NCBI GenBank assembly: GCA_947477745.1
Contig: CANJUF010000022.1
Span: forward strand, 1-55,173
Length of the DNA: 55,173 nt
DNA from: Sphingomonadaceae bacterium
GTDB taxonomy: Bacteria; Pseudomonadota; Alphaproteobacteria; Sphingomonadales; Sphingomonadaceae
Direction of reading: 5' to 3'
In this document: piece by piece, positions 8,608 to 17,062 of the stretch
How the letters are laid out: the number at the start of each line of letters is the position of its first letter
How positions within the stretch are numbered: the stretch's first letter is position 1
Notes under the pieces: generated by a model
What the model saw: only the letters and a program-made list of their open reading frames with translations
Database searches by the model: none
Told to the model about the DNA's origin: nothing
Translations under genes and position numbers: made by a program

Positions 8608-9533
8608 TCGCCGTGCTTCACACCGGAGACGCCGAGCGCGGCCTTTTGTGGCAGGCGCAGTTCGCCGAGCATCTCCCCGAGGTACAGTTTCGTTGCAGCG
8701 GCGATGCAGGCGCGCTCAAGGACGTGCGCTATCTCGTCGCCTGGACGCTCGACGCAGGCCTAATCGCCAGCCTGCCCAGCCTCGAAGTGGTGTTCTCGAT
8801 CGGCGCGGGGGTCGATCAGCTCGACATGTCAATGGTCCCGCCGGGGGTGCGCGTGGTGCGCATGATCGAGAGCGGGATTACCACTACCATGGCCGAATAC
8901 GTCGCCATGGCGGCGCTGGCGCTGCACCGCGATTTGCCGTTCTACCTTGCGCAGCAGCGCGCCGGCCTTTGGAGCCCGCAGCCGGTGCTGTTGTGCTCCG
9001 AACGCTCCATCGGTGTCATGGGGCTTGGCGAGCTGGGGCAAGCCTCGCTCGAAAAGCTCCGCGCCCTGGGATTTCGGACCCTGGGTTGGAGCCGCAGCGG
9101 CGCAAACATCGAAGGCACCCGGTGCTTTGCCGGACAAGGCGAGCTGGGTGCGTTCCTCGGCCAGAGCCAGATTCTCGTCAACCTGCTGCCGCTCACCGAC
9201 GATACCCGCGGCTTTCTTTGCCGCGATCTGTTCGACCGGCTGCCGCAGGGCGCGGGCCTCATCAACGTCGCGCGCGGCGGGCATCTGATCGAAGCCGACC
9301 TGCTCGATGCGCTGGCGAGCGGGCAATTGCGCCACGCCGTGCTCGACGTGGCCGATCCCGAACCGCTGCCCGAAGGCCACCCGTTCCACAGCCATCCCGC
9401 GATCATGCTCACGCCCCATGTCGCGGGCGTCACCCGGCGGGAAACCGCGGTCCATGCGCTGATCGCCAATGTGCGCCGCGCCATGGCGGGCGAGCCGATG
9501 CACGGCGAGGTCGACCGGTCGCGCGGCTACTGA
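8604..9533 (+). CDS. D-2-hydroxyacid dehydrogenase (GhrA-like glyoxylate/hydroxypyruvate reductase)
   Basis: A 309-residue NAD(P)-dependent D-isomer 2-hydroxyacid dehydrogenase. The nucleotide-binding motif GLGELG lies at about residues 139-144. The catalytic Arg is in NVARGGHLIE, the Glu in DVADPEPLP and the His in LTPHVAG. Length and the weak N-terminal half fit the GhrA subgroup, which reduces glyoxylate and hydroxypyruvate. It is translationally coupled to the PepSY gene (ATGA), an odd pairing for a cytosolic enzyme. It is tail-to-tail with the dehydratase gene, their ends overlapping by 7 bp. The link to glyoxylate fits the aldolase-like gene at 17063-18244. Confidence 0.82.
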   Translation: MIAVLHTGDAERGLLWQAQFAEHLPEVQFRCSGDAGALKDVRYLVAWTLDAGLIASLPSLEVVFSIGAGVDQLDMSMVPPGVRVVRMIESGITTTMAEYVAMAALALHRDLPFYLAQQRAGLWSPQPVLLCSERSIGVMGLGELGQASLEKLRALGFRTLGWSRSGANIEGTRCFAGQGELGAFLGQSQILVNLLPLTDDTRGFLCRDLFDRLPQGAGLINVARGGHLIEADLLDALASGQLRHAVLDVADPEPLPEGHPFHSHPAIMLTPHVAGVTRRETAVHALIANVRRAMAGEPMHGEVDRSRGY

Positions 9534-10513
9534 CCGCTAAGGATGCCTGCGAACATTTCCGGATCGACGTTGGCGCCAGAAACCACCACCACGGTCGCTC
9601 CTTCGACCTTTGGCGCCTTGCCCGAAAGCAGCGCCGCCAGGGCAACTGCGCCGCCGGGCTCGATAACCAGCTTGAGCACCTCGAAGGCGTAGAGCATTGC
9701 CTGGCGCACCTCGTCGTCGCTCACGGTAAGGCCACCCGCGAGCAGCGCGCGGTTGATTGGGAAGGTCAGTTCGCCCGGCATTGGCGCGAGCAAGGCATCG
9801 CAAATCGAGGTTGCACCCTGCGGCACCGCCTCGCGCTTTCCCGAAGCAAGCGAACGTGCGGTGTCGTCAAACGCGGCCGGCTCCACGGCATAGACATCGA
9901 CTTCAGGCATCTGGTCGCGGATCGCAGTCGCTATCCCTCCCGCCAAGCCGCCGCCGCCGCAGCACACCAGCACCTGCTCAATCGTCGCGCCGGCTTCCGC
10001 CGCCTGCTCGACAATCTCCAGCCCCGCCGTGCCTTGCCCGGCAATGATGAAGGGATCGTCGAACGATGGTACCAGAACCGCGCCGCGCTCGTGCGCCAGC
10101 GCCGTGGCGATCACTTCGCGCGATTCGCTGACCCGGTCGTATGCGACAACCTCTGCACCGAGCGCGCGAGTGTTGGCGAGCTTCATCGCCGGCGCGTCGC
10201 TCGGCATGACGATCGCAGCAGGAATCCCCAGCACGCGCGCGGCGGCGGCGACGCCCTGCGCATGGTTGCCCGAAGACCAGGCGACCACGCCTTTGCTCCG
10301 GTCGGCCTCGGGAATCCGGGCGAGCCGGTTATAGGCCCCGCGAAACTTGAACGACCCGCCGATCTGCGCTCCCTCGAACTTGAGCAGGACCCGGCCGCCG
10401 ATGCGCTCATTGAGGAAGGCGTACTCGAGCAGCGGAGTGCGCACCGCGTGGCCGTGCAGCAACCGGGCTGCGCTGCGCACGTCGGCGGCAGATATTGCAA
10501 GGTCTTCAGCCAT
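9527..10513 (-). CDS. PLP-dependent serine/threonine dehydratase-like enzyme (threonine ammonia-lyase family)
   Basis: A 328-residue fold-type II PLP enzyme. The PLP lysine is in SFKFRGAYN (about residue 54), the substrate loop is SSGNHAQG, and the phosphate-binding glycine loop is CCGGGGLAGG. It has no C-terminal ACT domain, which separates it from the biosynthetic IlvA. Family members deaminate L-threonine or L-serine, racemise serine, or act on 3-hydroxyaspartate (as BhcB does); hydroxyectoine-cluster EutB is another relative. The M20 gene lies just upstream (9 bp) on the same strand, so the two are probably co-transcribed. The exact substrate is not resolvable by eye. Confidence 0.82.
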   Translation of the reverse strand: MAEDLAISAADVRSAARLLHGHAVRTPLLEYAFLNERIGGRVLLKFEGAQIGGSFKFRGAYNRLARIPEADRSKGVVAWSSGNHAQGVAAAARVLGIPAAIVMPSDAPAMKLANTRALGAEVVAYDRVSESREVIATALAHERGAVLVPSFDDPFIIAGQGTAGLEIVEQAAEAGATIEQVLVCCGGGGLAGGIATAIRDQMPEVDVYAVEPAAFDDTARSLASGKREAVPQGATSICDALLAPMPGELTFPINRALLAGGLTVSDDEVRQAMLYAFEVLKLVIEPGGAVALAALLSGKAPKVEGATVVVVSGANVDPEMFAGILSGQ

Positions 10514-10522
10514 GTGCGGGAC

Positions 10523-11704
10523 TCAGGCTTTCTGCGGACCAAGCTGCTGGCGCACCAAATTGGCGAACCAGGCAATGCCATGACCGGTGACATCATCGTT
10601 GAAATCGTAGCGCGGCGTGTGCAGCGCCGGAGCGTCCACTCCCACGCCCTGCCCCAGCCAGCAATAGGCGCCGGGAACCGCCTCGAGCATGAACGAGAAG
10701 TCCTCCGAGGTAAAAGCGGGCTCGGGAGCAACACTCGCCTCGATGCCTTCGACGGCAGCCGCAGCCGCCAGCGCCTTTTCGGCGCATTGCGGCGCATTGA
10801 TCGTCGGCGGATAGTAGCTGTCGAGATCGAGCTCGTAATCGACGCCATGGCTTTGCGCCACGCCGGCCACCATATCGCGTACCGCCCGTTCGATCCGCTT
10901 CTGCACCTCGCGCGAGAAGGTGCGAGCCGTTCCCATGATCCGCACCTGCGAGGGAATGACATTGTGCACCGTGCCGCCCTGAACCACGGTGACCGAGAGC
11001 ACCGCCGCCTCGTGCGCGGGAACCCGGCGTGAGACGATGGTATTGAGCTGGAGTACGAGATCTGCCGCTGCCAGCAGCGCATCGGATGTGAGGTGCGGCT
11101 GCGCTGCGTGCCCGCCCCGGCAGGTAAGCGTGATGCCAATGCGGTCCGCCGCTGCCATGATCGGCCCGGCGCGAGTCTGGAACTGGCCTGCGGGCAGCTC
11201 TGGCCAATTGTGCAGGGCATAGACTTCGTCGCAGGGGAAGCGCTCGAACAATCCGTCCTCGATCATCGCGCGTGCGCCTGCCGAGCCTTCCTCGGCGGGC
11301 TGGAAGATGAAATGGACCACGCCATCGAAATCGACCGTGTCCTTGATGAACCTCGCCGCGCCCAGCAGCATCGCGGTATGGCCATCGTGACCGCAGCCGT
11401 GGAACACGCCGGGATGCGTGCTGGCCCAGGCGAGGCCGGTCTTCTCCTCGAAGCCGAGCGCGTCCATGTCTGCCCGCAGGCCGATTGAGCGCGGCGAAGA
11501 GCCTTTGGCCAGCGTGCCGACAAGTCCGGTCCCGCCGATCCCCTCGGTCACGGTGATGCCAAGCGCGCGCAGTTGCGCAGCAACGATCGCGGCAGTGCGG
11601 TGCTCGGTATAGGCCAGTTCGGGGTGAGCATGAATGTCGCGCCGAATGGCGGTGACCTCGGGCACGATGCGGGAAATCGCGGCCATGTCCAGTTTGTCGT
11701 CCAT
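10523..11704 (-). CDS. M20-family amidohydrolase (hippurate/N-acyl-amino-acid hydrolase type)
   Basis: A 393-residue metallopeptidase-fold amidohydrolase of the M20D group. Metal-binding motifs are GCGHDGHTAMLLG (about residues 103-115) and AEEGSAGA (about 136-143), with a later conserved HNWP and FTSEDFSFML. These enzymes release an amino acid from an N-acyl or N-aryl conjugate in the cytoplasm. No signal peptide is present. The ATG at 11704 gives the normal family length; a longer in-frame start at 11818 is not supported. It is divergent from the FAD oxidoreductase at 11873, with a 168-bp shared upstream region in which no recognisable operator is seen. Confidence 0.85.
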   Translation of the reverse strand: MDDKLDMAAISRIVPEVTAIRRDIHAHPELAYTEHRTAAIVAAQLRALGITVTEGIGGTGLVGTLAKGSSPRSIGLRADMDALGFEEKTGLAWASTHPGVFHGCGHDGHTAMLLGAARFIKDTVDFDGVVHFIFQPAEEGSAGARAMIEDGLFERFPCDEVYALHNWPELPAGQFQTRAGPIMAAADRIGITLTCRGGHAAQPHLTSDALLAAADLVLQLNTIVSRRVPAHEAAVLSVTVVQGGTVHNVIPSQVRIMGTARTFSREVQKRIERAVRDMVAGVAQSHGVDYELDLDSYYPPTINAPQCAEKALAAAAAVEGIEASVAPEPAFTSEDFSFMLEAVPGAYCWLGQGVGVDAPALHTPRYDFNDDVTGHGIAWFANLVRQQLGPQKA

Positions 11705-11872
11705 TGTCGCTCCGCTGCCGAATGGCAGCCTGTTTCGCCTGCGACTATAACACTGGCAAGCAGAATTCTTGCCACCGATGCAGGGCAACGCGGCACTTTG
11801 CGTTGGAATTGATTGCAAATCGAAACATGCTGCCAGCGCCCCGGACTATCCATTTGGGCAGGGAGCAAACCG

Positions 11873-13150
11873 ATGCAGTTCAAGCCCTACTGGATAGAGA
11901 CGCGCACCGCCTTTGCCGGCGCACGGCAGGGCGATCTTCCCGCCAAGGCTTCGGTCGTCGTCATCGGCGGCGGTTTCACCGGCCTTTCCGCCGCGCGCAC
12001 GCTCGCCATGCAGGGCGTGGACACGGTGCTGCTCGAAGCCGGACAAGTCGCAGGCGGGGCATCGGGGCGCAGCGGCGGGCATTGCAACAATGGCACCGCC
12101 GCAGACCTGCTCGGCCTGGCAAACCGGCTCGGTGCGGAGGAAGCACGCCGCTATTACGCGATGTTCGACGATGCTGTGGATTTCGTCGAAAGTACGGTGC
12201 GCGAAGAACAGATCGACTGCGATTTCGTGCGCAACGGCAAGATCAAGCTGGCGGTCAAACCCAGCCACGTCGAGGCGATGAAGCGCGGGGCGGACTATCT
12301 TGCCCGCGAGGTCGAGCCCGATCTGGTGTTTCTCGAAGGCGATGCGTTGCAATCGGAAGTTCGTTCGGACGCCTTCCACGCCGGCATGGTCATGCCGCGC
12401 TCTGCGCAGATGCACGTCGGCCGCTACGGCACCGGGCTTGCCGACGCAGCCGCACGGCACGGCGCGGCGATATTCGAACATACTCCGGTGACGCGGCTTA
12501 AGCGCCTTTCAGGGAGCCGCTACGAGGTCGGCACCGCGCGCGGCTCGATCGTGGCCGAGGCAGTGCTGGTCTGCACCGGGCCTTCACTGCAAGGGCCGTT
12601 CGGCTGGCTGCGCCGCCGCACCGTGCCGATGGGCAGTTTCGTGATCGCCACCGAGCCGCTGACCGACGAGCAGATCGCCGCCTCCATGCCGGGCCGCCGC
12701 AACTGCGTCACCAGCGCACATGTCGGAAACTATTTTCGCCTGACCGCGGACAACCGCGTCATTTTCGGCGGGCGGGCGCGCTTTGCCCTTTCCAATCCCT
12801 CCAGCGACGCCAAGGCGGGCGAGATCCTGCGACAGGGCCTTACAGAGGTGTTTCCGGCGCTTGCCGAGGTGCCAATCGCCTATACATGGGGCGGCGTGCT
12901 CGACATGACGCAGGACCGGCTTCCCCGCGCCGGAGAACATGACGGACTGTTCTACGTCACCGGGCTGAGCGGGCACGGGGTGCAATTTTCCGGCTATATC
13001 GGCGACCGCATGGCGAGGCTGATCGGCGGCCAGGCAGACGCCAATCCGCTAGCGGGCAAACGCTTTTCAGCCATTCCCGGCCATCTCGGCCCGCCGTGGT
13101 TCCTCCCCTTCGTCGGGGTCTGGTACCGCTATCTCGACTGGCGAAGCTGA
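11873..13150 (+). CDS. FAD-dependent amine oxidoreductase (PuuB/gamma-glutamylputrescine oxidase-like)
   Basis: A 425-residue DAO-fold flavoprotein. The Rossmann motif VVVIGGGFTGLSAA is at about residues 28-41, followed by GGASGRSGGHCNNG, the FAD-contact segment seen in PuuB and related N-substituted amine oxidases. The C-terminal FYVTGLSGHGV... is the second FAD contact. It oxidises a C-N bond to an aldehyde or keto acid plus amine. The ATG at 11873 has an AGGGAG ribosome site. It is followed 22 bp later by the HAD-type hydrolase on the same strand. The substrate is inferred to be an amine or amino-acid derivative from the neighbourhood. Confidence 0.85.
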   Translation: MQFKPYWIETRTAFAGARQGDLPAKASVVVIGGGFTGLSAARTLAMQGVDTVLLEAGQVAGGASGRSGGHCNNGTAADLLGLANRLGAEEARRYYAMFDDAVDFVESTVREEQIDCDFVRNGKIKLAVKPSHVEAMKRGADYLAREVEPDLVFLEGDALQSEVRSDAFHAGMVMPRSAQMHVGRYGTGLADAAARHGAAIFEHTPVTRLKRLSGSRYEVGTARGSIVAEAVLVCTGPSLQGPFGWLRRRTVPMGSFVIATEPLTDEQIAASMPGRRNCVTSAHVGNYFRLTADNRVIFGGRARFALSNPSSDAKAGEILRQGLTEVFPALAEVPIAYTWGGVLDMTQDRLPRAGEHDGLFYVTGLSGHGVQFSGYIGDRMARLIGGQADANPLAGKRFSAIPGHLGPPWFLPFVGVWYRYLDWRS

Positions 13151-13172
13151 CACTAACTGCAAGGAAAGACCG

Positions 13173-13841
13173 ATGGCCCTGCGCCCGAAATACATCACCT
13201 TCGATTGCTACGGCACCCTCATCAATTTCGACATGGCCGGTTCGGCGCGCCGCATCTATGCCGACCGCGTCACCGATCCGGAGGCGATGGACGCAGTTGT
13301 CCGCGAGTTTTCAGCCTACCGCCTCGACGAAGTGCTGGGCGCGTGGAAGCCCTATCGCGACGTGGTCGAAAGCGCACTGCAACGCACCTGCAAGAAGCTT
13401 GCAATCGACTATCGCGACAGCGACATCGAACAGCTCTACGCGGACATTCCGGGCTGGCGCCCGTGGACCGACGTGGTCGAACCCCTGAAGCGGGTGGCGG
13501 AAAAATTTCCGCTGGTGATCCTGTCGAATTCGATGGTCGATCTCATCCCCCATGCGGTGAAGGCGCTGGAGGCTCCGTTCCACGCGGTCTACACCGCCGA
13601 GCAGGCGCAAGCTTACAAACCGAGGATGCAGGCGTTCGAATACATGTTCGATCAGCTCGGCTGCAACCCGGAGGACGTGCTGCATTGCTCCTCGAGCTTC
13701 CGCTACGACCAAATGACCGCTTATGACATGGGCATCAAGATGAAAGCCTTCGTCAATCGCGGGCACGAGCCGCTCAACGCCTACTACGAGGTCAACGACA
13801 TCCCCGACATTTCCGGCCTGCCCGGATTGCTCGGCCTCTAG
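13173..13841 (+). CDS. haloacid dehalogenase type II-like HAD hydrolase
   Basis: A 222-residue HAD-superfamily protein close to L-2-haloacid dehalogenases. Motif I is FDCYGTL with nucleophile Asp10, motif II is ILSNSM and motif III Lys is in YKPRM. Motif IV reads CSSSFRYDQM, where true dehalogenases have SSN followed by D; the Asn that positions the substrate is not in its usual place. It may therefore hydrolyse another ester or C-X bond. The ribosome site AAGGAA precedes the ATG. It is co-directional with the amine oxidase, and its 3' end is 9 bp from the convergent DadA-like gene. Confidence 0.72.
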   Translation: MALRPKYITFDCYGTLINFDMAGSARRIYADRVTDPEAMDAVVREFSAYRLDEVLGAWKPYRDVVESALQRTCKKLAIDYRDSDIEQLYADIPGWRPWTDVVEPLKRVAEKFPLVILSNSMVDLIPHAVKALEAPFHAVYTAEQAQAYKPRMQAFEYMFDQLGCNPEDVLHCSSSFRYDQMTAYDMGIKMKAFVNRGHEPLNAYYEVNDIPDISGLPGLLGL

Positions 13842-13850
13842 GCAGGGTTT

Positions 13851-15170
13851 TCAAATCGGGCCGACCTCGATCGCCGCGCCATTGGCGAAGCGATTCAGGC
13901 TGAACGGTGAGGCGTCGACGCTGGTCGGATCGTTCATGGCAAGTTCGACCGCCAGCTGCGCGATGCCAGGCCCAAGGCCAAAACCGTGGCCCGAGCTGCC
14001 AGCCGCAATGACGAGGCCGCCGATCGAATCGACCTCGGAGATCACTGGCACCGCATCGGGCGTGCAATCGACATAGGCGCCCCAGGCGTGATCGATGGTG
14101 AAGGTCTGGTCCGGCCAGGTCTCCCGCACATTCCTTGTCATCGCGTCGATCAGCCGCTGGTTCGGAGCAGGATCGAGCACGCGGTTCCTTTCGAAGATGA
14201 GTGGATCGTTGGTCAGCATCGCGCTAAGCGAATCCGGCCCAGTAAAGAACGACTTGCCCACGGTGAGCTGCACCGCCTTCAGGCGCTGGATGAACTGCGG
14301 CAGGAACAGCGGGAAGAAACGGATGCCCTTGGGTGTAATCTCGAGCGTGGCCTTGCCGCTGATCGCCACGGTATAGCTGCCGTCGGTCCGGCGGGTCATG
14401 GCGAAATCGGGGCAATAGAGCACTTCGCCCAGGTTCTCCATCGGCGCGGTCCGCAGCGCGGTCTGGCGCACGCTCGCCTGCGGGAAGACGACGCCGTGCG
14501 GGCGCACGAACCGCGATGCCCAGGCCCCGCCAGCGCAGACCACCGCCTGGCAGCGGATCAGGCCGCGCTCGGTTTCCACCCCCACCACGCGGCCGTTAGC
14601 GATGTCGAGACCCCGGGCGGCGCAGTTCTGGTGGATCGTCGCGCCCAATGCCCGCGCGCCTTCGGCAATCGTCGGCACCGCAATTTCGGGATCGCCGCGG
14701 CCGTCGCGCGCGGCATGGAGACCGCCGATCCACTTGCGCCGGGTTTCCGGGATCAGCCCAACGGCTTCCGACGCGGTTAGCATGCGCGTCTCGACGCCGA
14801 ATTCCTTCGCAATCGGCCGCCATGCCTCCCATCCCGCGAGCATCGGTGCATCGTCGGTGGTGTAGACCAGGCCGGTGCGGCGAAAACCCACGTCCTTGCC
14901 GATCTCCTCCGAGAAGGAATCCCACGCCTGCATGGCGAGGATCGACAGCGGCATCTCGCGCCGGTCGCGGTTCTGCTGGCGGCACCAGCCCCAGGTGCGA
15001 CTCGACTGTTCGCAGCCCAGATAGCCCTTCTCGAGGAGCGCGACCGACAGGCCCCGCTTTGCCAGGAACCAGGCGGTGCAAGTACCGATGATGCCGCCGC
15101 CGACAACCACGACATCGACTGCCTTGGGCAGGGTCTCGTCGCTGGCGATGCGATTGATGCGTGGACTCAT
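13851..15170 (-). CDS. FAD-dependent D-amino-acid-dehydrogenase-like oxidoreductase (copy 1)
   Basis: A 439-residue DAO-fold flavoprotein with the N-terminal dinucleotide motif VVVVGGGIIGTCTA (about residues 20-33) and the subgroup signature CEQSSRTWGWCRQQ near 53-66. It closely resembles the protein at 20561-21883 over its whole length. Family members oxidise D-amino acids, sarcosine-type amines or opines to the keto acid and free the amine. The ATG overlaps the stop of the upstream aldehyde dehydrogenase (ATGA), which places it last in the operon aldolase-like, RidA, ALDH, oxidoreductase. RidA in the same operon fits an imine-producing oxidase. Confidence 0.82.
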   Translation of the reverse strand: MSPRINRIASDETLPKAVDVVVVGGGIIGTCTAWFLAKRGLSVALLEKGYLGCEQSSRTWGWCRQQNRDRREMPLSILAMQAWDSFSEEIGKDVGFRRTGLVYTTDDAPMLAGWEAWRPIAKEFGVETRMLTASEAVGLIPETRRKWIGGLHAARDGRGDPEIAVPTIAEGARALGATIHQNCAARGLDIANGRVVGVETERGLIRCQAVVCAGGAWASRFVRPHGVVFPQASVRQTALRTAPMENLGEVLYCPDFAMTRRTDGSYTVAISGKATLEITPKGIRFFPLFLPQFIQRLKAVQLTVGKSFFTGPDSLSAMLTNDPLIFERNRVLDPAPNQRLIDAMTRNVRETWPDQTFTIDHAWGAYVDCTPDAVPVISEVDSIGGLVIAAGSSGHGFGLGPGIAQLAVELAMNDPTSVDASPFSLNRFANGAAIEVGPI

Positions 15171-16675
15171 AACTCTGACGTCTCCGAGGCTTCAAGCCTG
15201 TCCTGTTCGGGATGGAATGCAGTTTCGTAGCCAACCACGGCCTTGACCTCGAGATACTCCTCGATGCCCTCAAGGCCGTATTCGCGCCCATTGCCCGATT
15301 GTTTGTAGCCGCCGAACGGCGCCTCAGGGTTCCATGCCGGATTGTTGAGGTGGACCTGGCCACTGCGGATACGCGAAGCGACCATGCGGACCTGCGCCAT
15401 GTCGCGGCCCTGCACATGGGCGCCAAGGCCATAAACCGTGTCGTTGGCGATGGCCACGGCCTCTTCGACGGTGTCATAGGCGATGATGACCAGCACCGGA
15501 CCGAAGATTTCCTCGCGCGCGATGGTCATGTCAGTGGAGACGTCCGCGAACACGGTCGGTTGGGCAAACAGCCCGTGCTCAAGGCCTTGAGGCTTGCCCG
15601 GCCCGCCGCAGACCAGCCGCGCGCCTTCATCCAGGCCCGTGCGTATCATCGCCTGGACGCGGTCGAACTGGGCGCGATTCGCGATCGGGCCGTGAGTGGT
15701 GCGCTCGTCGGCGGGATCGCCCACGATCAACTGGGCCGACGCTCGCGCGGCGATCGCCTCGACCTCTCGCAGGTGCTCTCGCGGCACGATCATGCGGGTC
15801 GGCGCGCTGCACGACTGGCCGACATTGCGCATGCAGGCGGCCACACCCGCGCCGACCGCAGTTTCCAGATCGGCGTCGGGCAGGATCACGTTGGGCGACT
15901 TGCCGCCCAGTTCGAGCGCGACCCGCTTGACCGTTTCGGCTGCCGCCTTGGAGACGAGCACTCCGGCGCGGGTCGAACCGGTGATCGAGACCATGTCGAC
16001 CTGCGGATGGCGCGAGAGCGCTTCGCCGACTTCCACGCCGCTCCCGACCAGCAGGTTGAAGACTCCAGGCGGAAAGCCTGCCGCATCGATCGCCTCGGCG
16101 AACAGCATCGCATCCAGCGGGGCCAGTTCGCTGGGCTTGAGCACCACGGTGCAACCAGCGGCGAGCGCGGGCGCAACCTTGGCGGTTATCTGGTAGAGCG
16201 GCCAGTTCCACGGCGTGATCAACGCGCAGACCCCAACCGGCTCGCGCGCGATGGCGGTGGTGCCGCGCATCTTGAGGAATTCGAACGACCTGACGTTTTC
16301 CGCGGCAACCCGCACATGCTCTATGGCGAAGGGAACCTGCGCCGCGCGCGCCCAGCTTATCGCCGCACCCATCTCGACAGACATCGCCTGCGCAATCAGC
16401 TCCGCCCTGTCGAGCAGGATGGAACGCAAGCCGTCGAGCAGATCGGCGCGCTCGGCGGGCGCCGTGGCAGCCCAGGGTTCGAAGGCGGCGCGCGCGGCTG
16501 CAACGGCCGCGTCGACGTCGCGGCGATCGGCCATCGCTACCTTGGCAATGACCTCTTCGGTGGCCGGATTGACCACATCGCTCGTGTCCGTTCCAGATGG
16601 CTCGCGCCACTCGCCAGCGACGAACATATGCCCGAGATAGCCCTTGTCGCGCAGATAGCCGACGGGATCAGTCAT
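15167..16675 (-). CDS. NAD(P)-dependent aldehyde dehydrogenase
   Basis: A 502-residue ALDH. The catalytic Glu is in LELGGKSPNV and the catalytic Cys in NVGQSCSAPTR; the cofactor segment is ITPWNWPLYQ and the C-terminal signature is EAPFGGYKQSGNGREYG. It oxidises an aldehyde to the acid. The start at 16675 overlaps the RidA stop (ATGA) and is preferred over the ATG at 16684, which would lie inside RidA. Coupled in one operon with RidA and a DadA-like flavoprotein, it probably disposes of an aldehyde made from an amine or from the aldolase-like step. Confidence 0.88.
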   Translation of the reverse strand: MTDPVGYLRDKGYLGHMFVAGEWREPSGTDTSDVVNPATEEVIAKVAMADRRDVDAAVAAARAAFEPWAATAPAERADLLDGLRSILLDRAELIAQAMSVEMGAAISWARAAQVPFAIEHVRVAAENVRSFEFLKMRGTTAIAREPVGVCALITPWNWPLYQITAKVAPALAAGCTVVLKPSELAPLDAMLFAEAIDAAGFPPGVFNLLVGSGVEVGEALSRHPQVDMVSITGSTRAGVLVSKAAAETVKRVALELGGKSPNVILPDADLETAVGAGVAACMRNVGQSCSAPTRMIVPREHLREVEAIAARASAQLIVGDPADERTTHGPIANRAQFDRVQAMIRTGLDEGARLVCGGPGKPQGLEHGLFAQPTVFADVSTDMTIAREEIFGPVLVIIAYDTVEEAVAIANDTVYGLGAHVQGRDMAQVRMVASRIRSGQVHLNNPAWNPEAPFGGYKQSGNGREYGLEGIEEYLEVKAVVGYETAFHPEQDRLEASETSEL

Positions 16676-17061
16676 GCCGGGCACGCAGCCAGCGCCTCGA
16701 TTTCGACGAGGTAGCCATAGTGCAGTTCGGGAACCGGCACAACCACACGGGCCGGCTTGGCCTCGCCCATGATCCCGGCATAAATTGCGTTGAAGCGCGG
16801 CCAGTTTTCGACCCCGACAAGATAGACCGTGACCTTCACAAGGTCGTCCTTGCCGCAGCCAGCCGCAGCCAGCACCCGCAGCACATTGTCTAGCGCAGCG
16901 CGCACCTGGACCTCGAAATCCTCACCGTGAGTATGGCTGCCATCGGCGCGCGCGCCCAGTTGCCCCGAGACATGGACGAGGCCGCCGTGGATCACGCCGG
17001 CGCTGTAATGCCCGGCGGGCGGGACCGCATCGGCAACGATCACGGGTTTTATGCGAGCCAT
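16672..17061 (-). CDS. RidA-family (YjgF/Uk114) protein
   Basis: A 129-residue RidA-family protein with conserved HGGLVHVSGQLG in the middle and NVLRVLAAAGCGKDDLVKV followed by a C-terminal ARVVVPV.ELHYG segment. The usual catalytic Arg of 2-iminoacid deaminases (R in 'PARxxV') is present as PARVVV. It hydrolyses reactive enamine/imine intermediates from PLP or flavin enzymes. One base separates it from the aldolase-like gene upstream, and it overlaps the ALDH downstream, so it is inside an operon that includes both a PLP enzyme and a flavin amine oxidase, either of which could supply imines. Confidence 0.87.
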   Translation of the reverse strand: MARIKPVIVADAVPPAGHYSAGVIHGGLVHVSGQLGARADGSHTHGEDFEVQVRAALDNVLRVLAAAGCGKDDLVKVTVYLVGVENWPRFNAIYAGIMGEAKPARVVVPVPELHYGYLVEIEALAACPA

Positions 17062-17062
17062 G

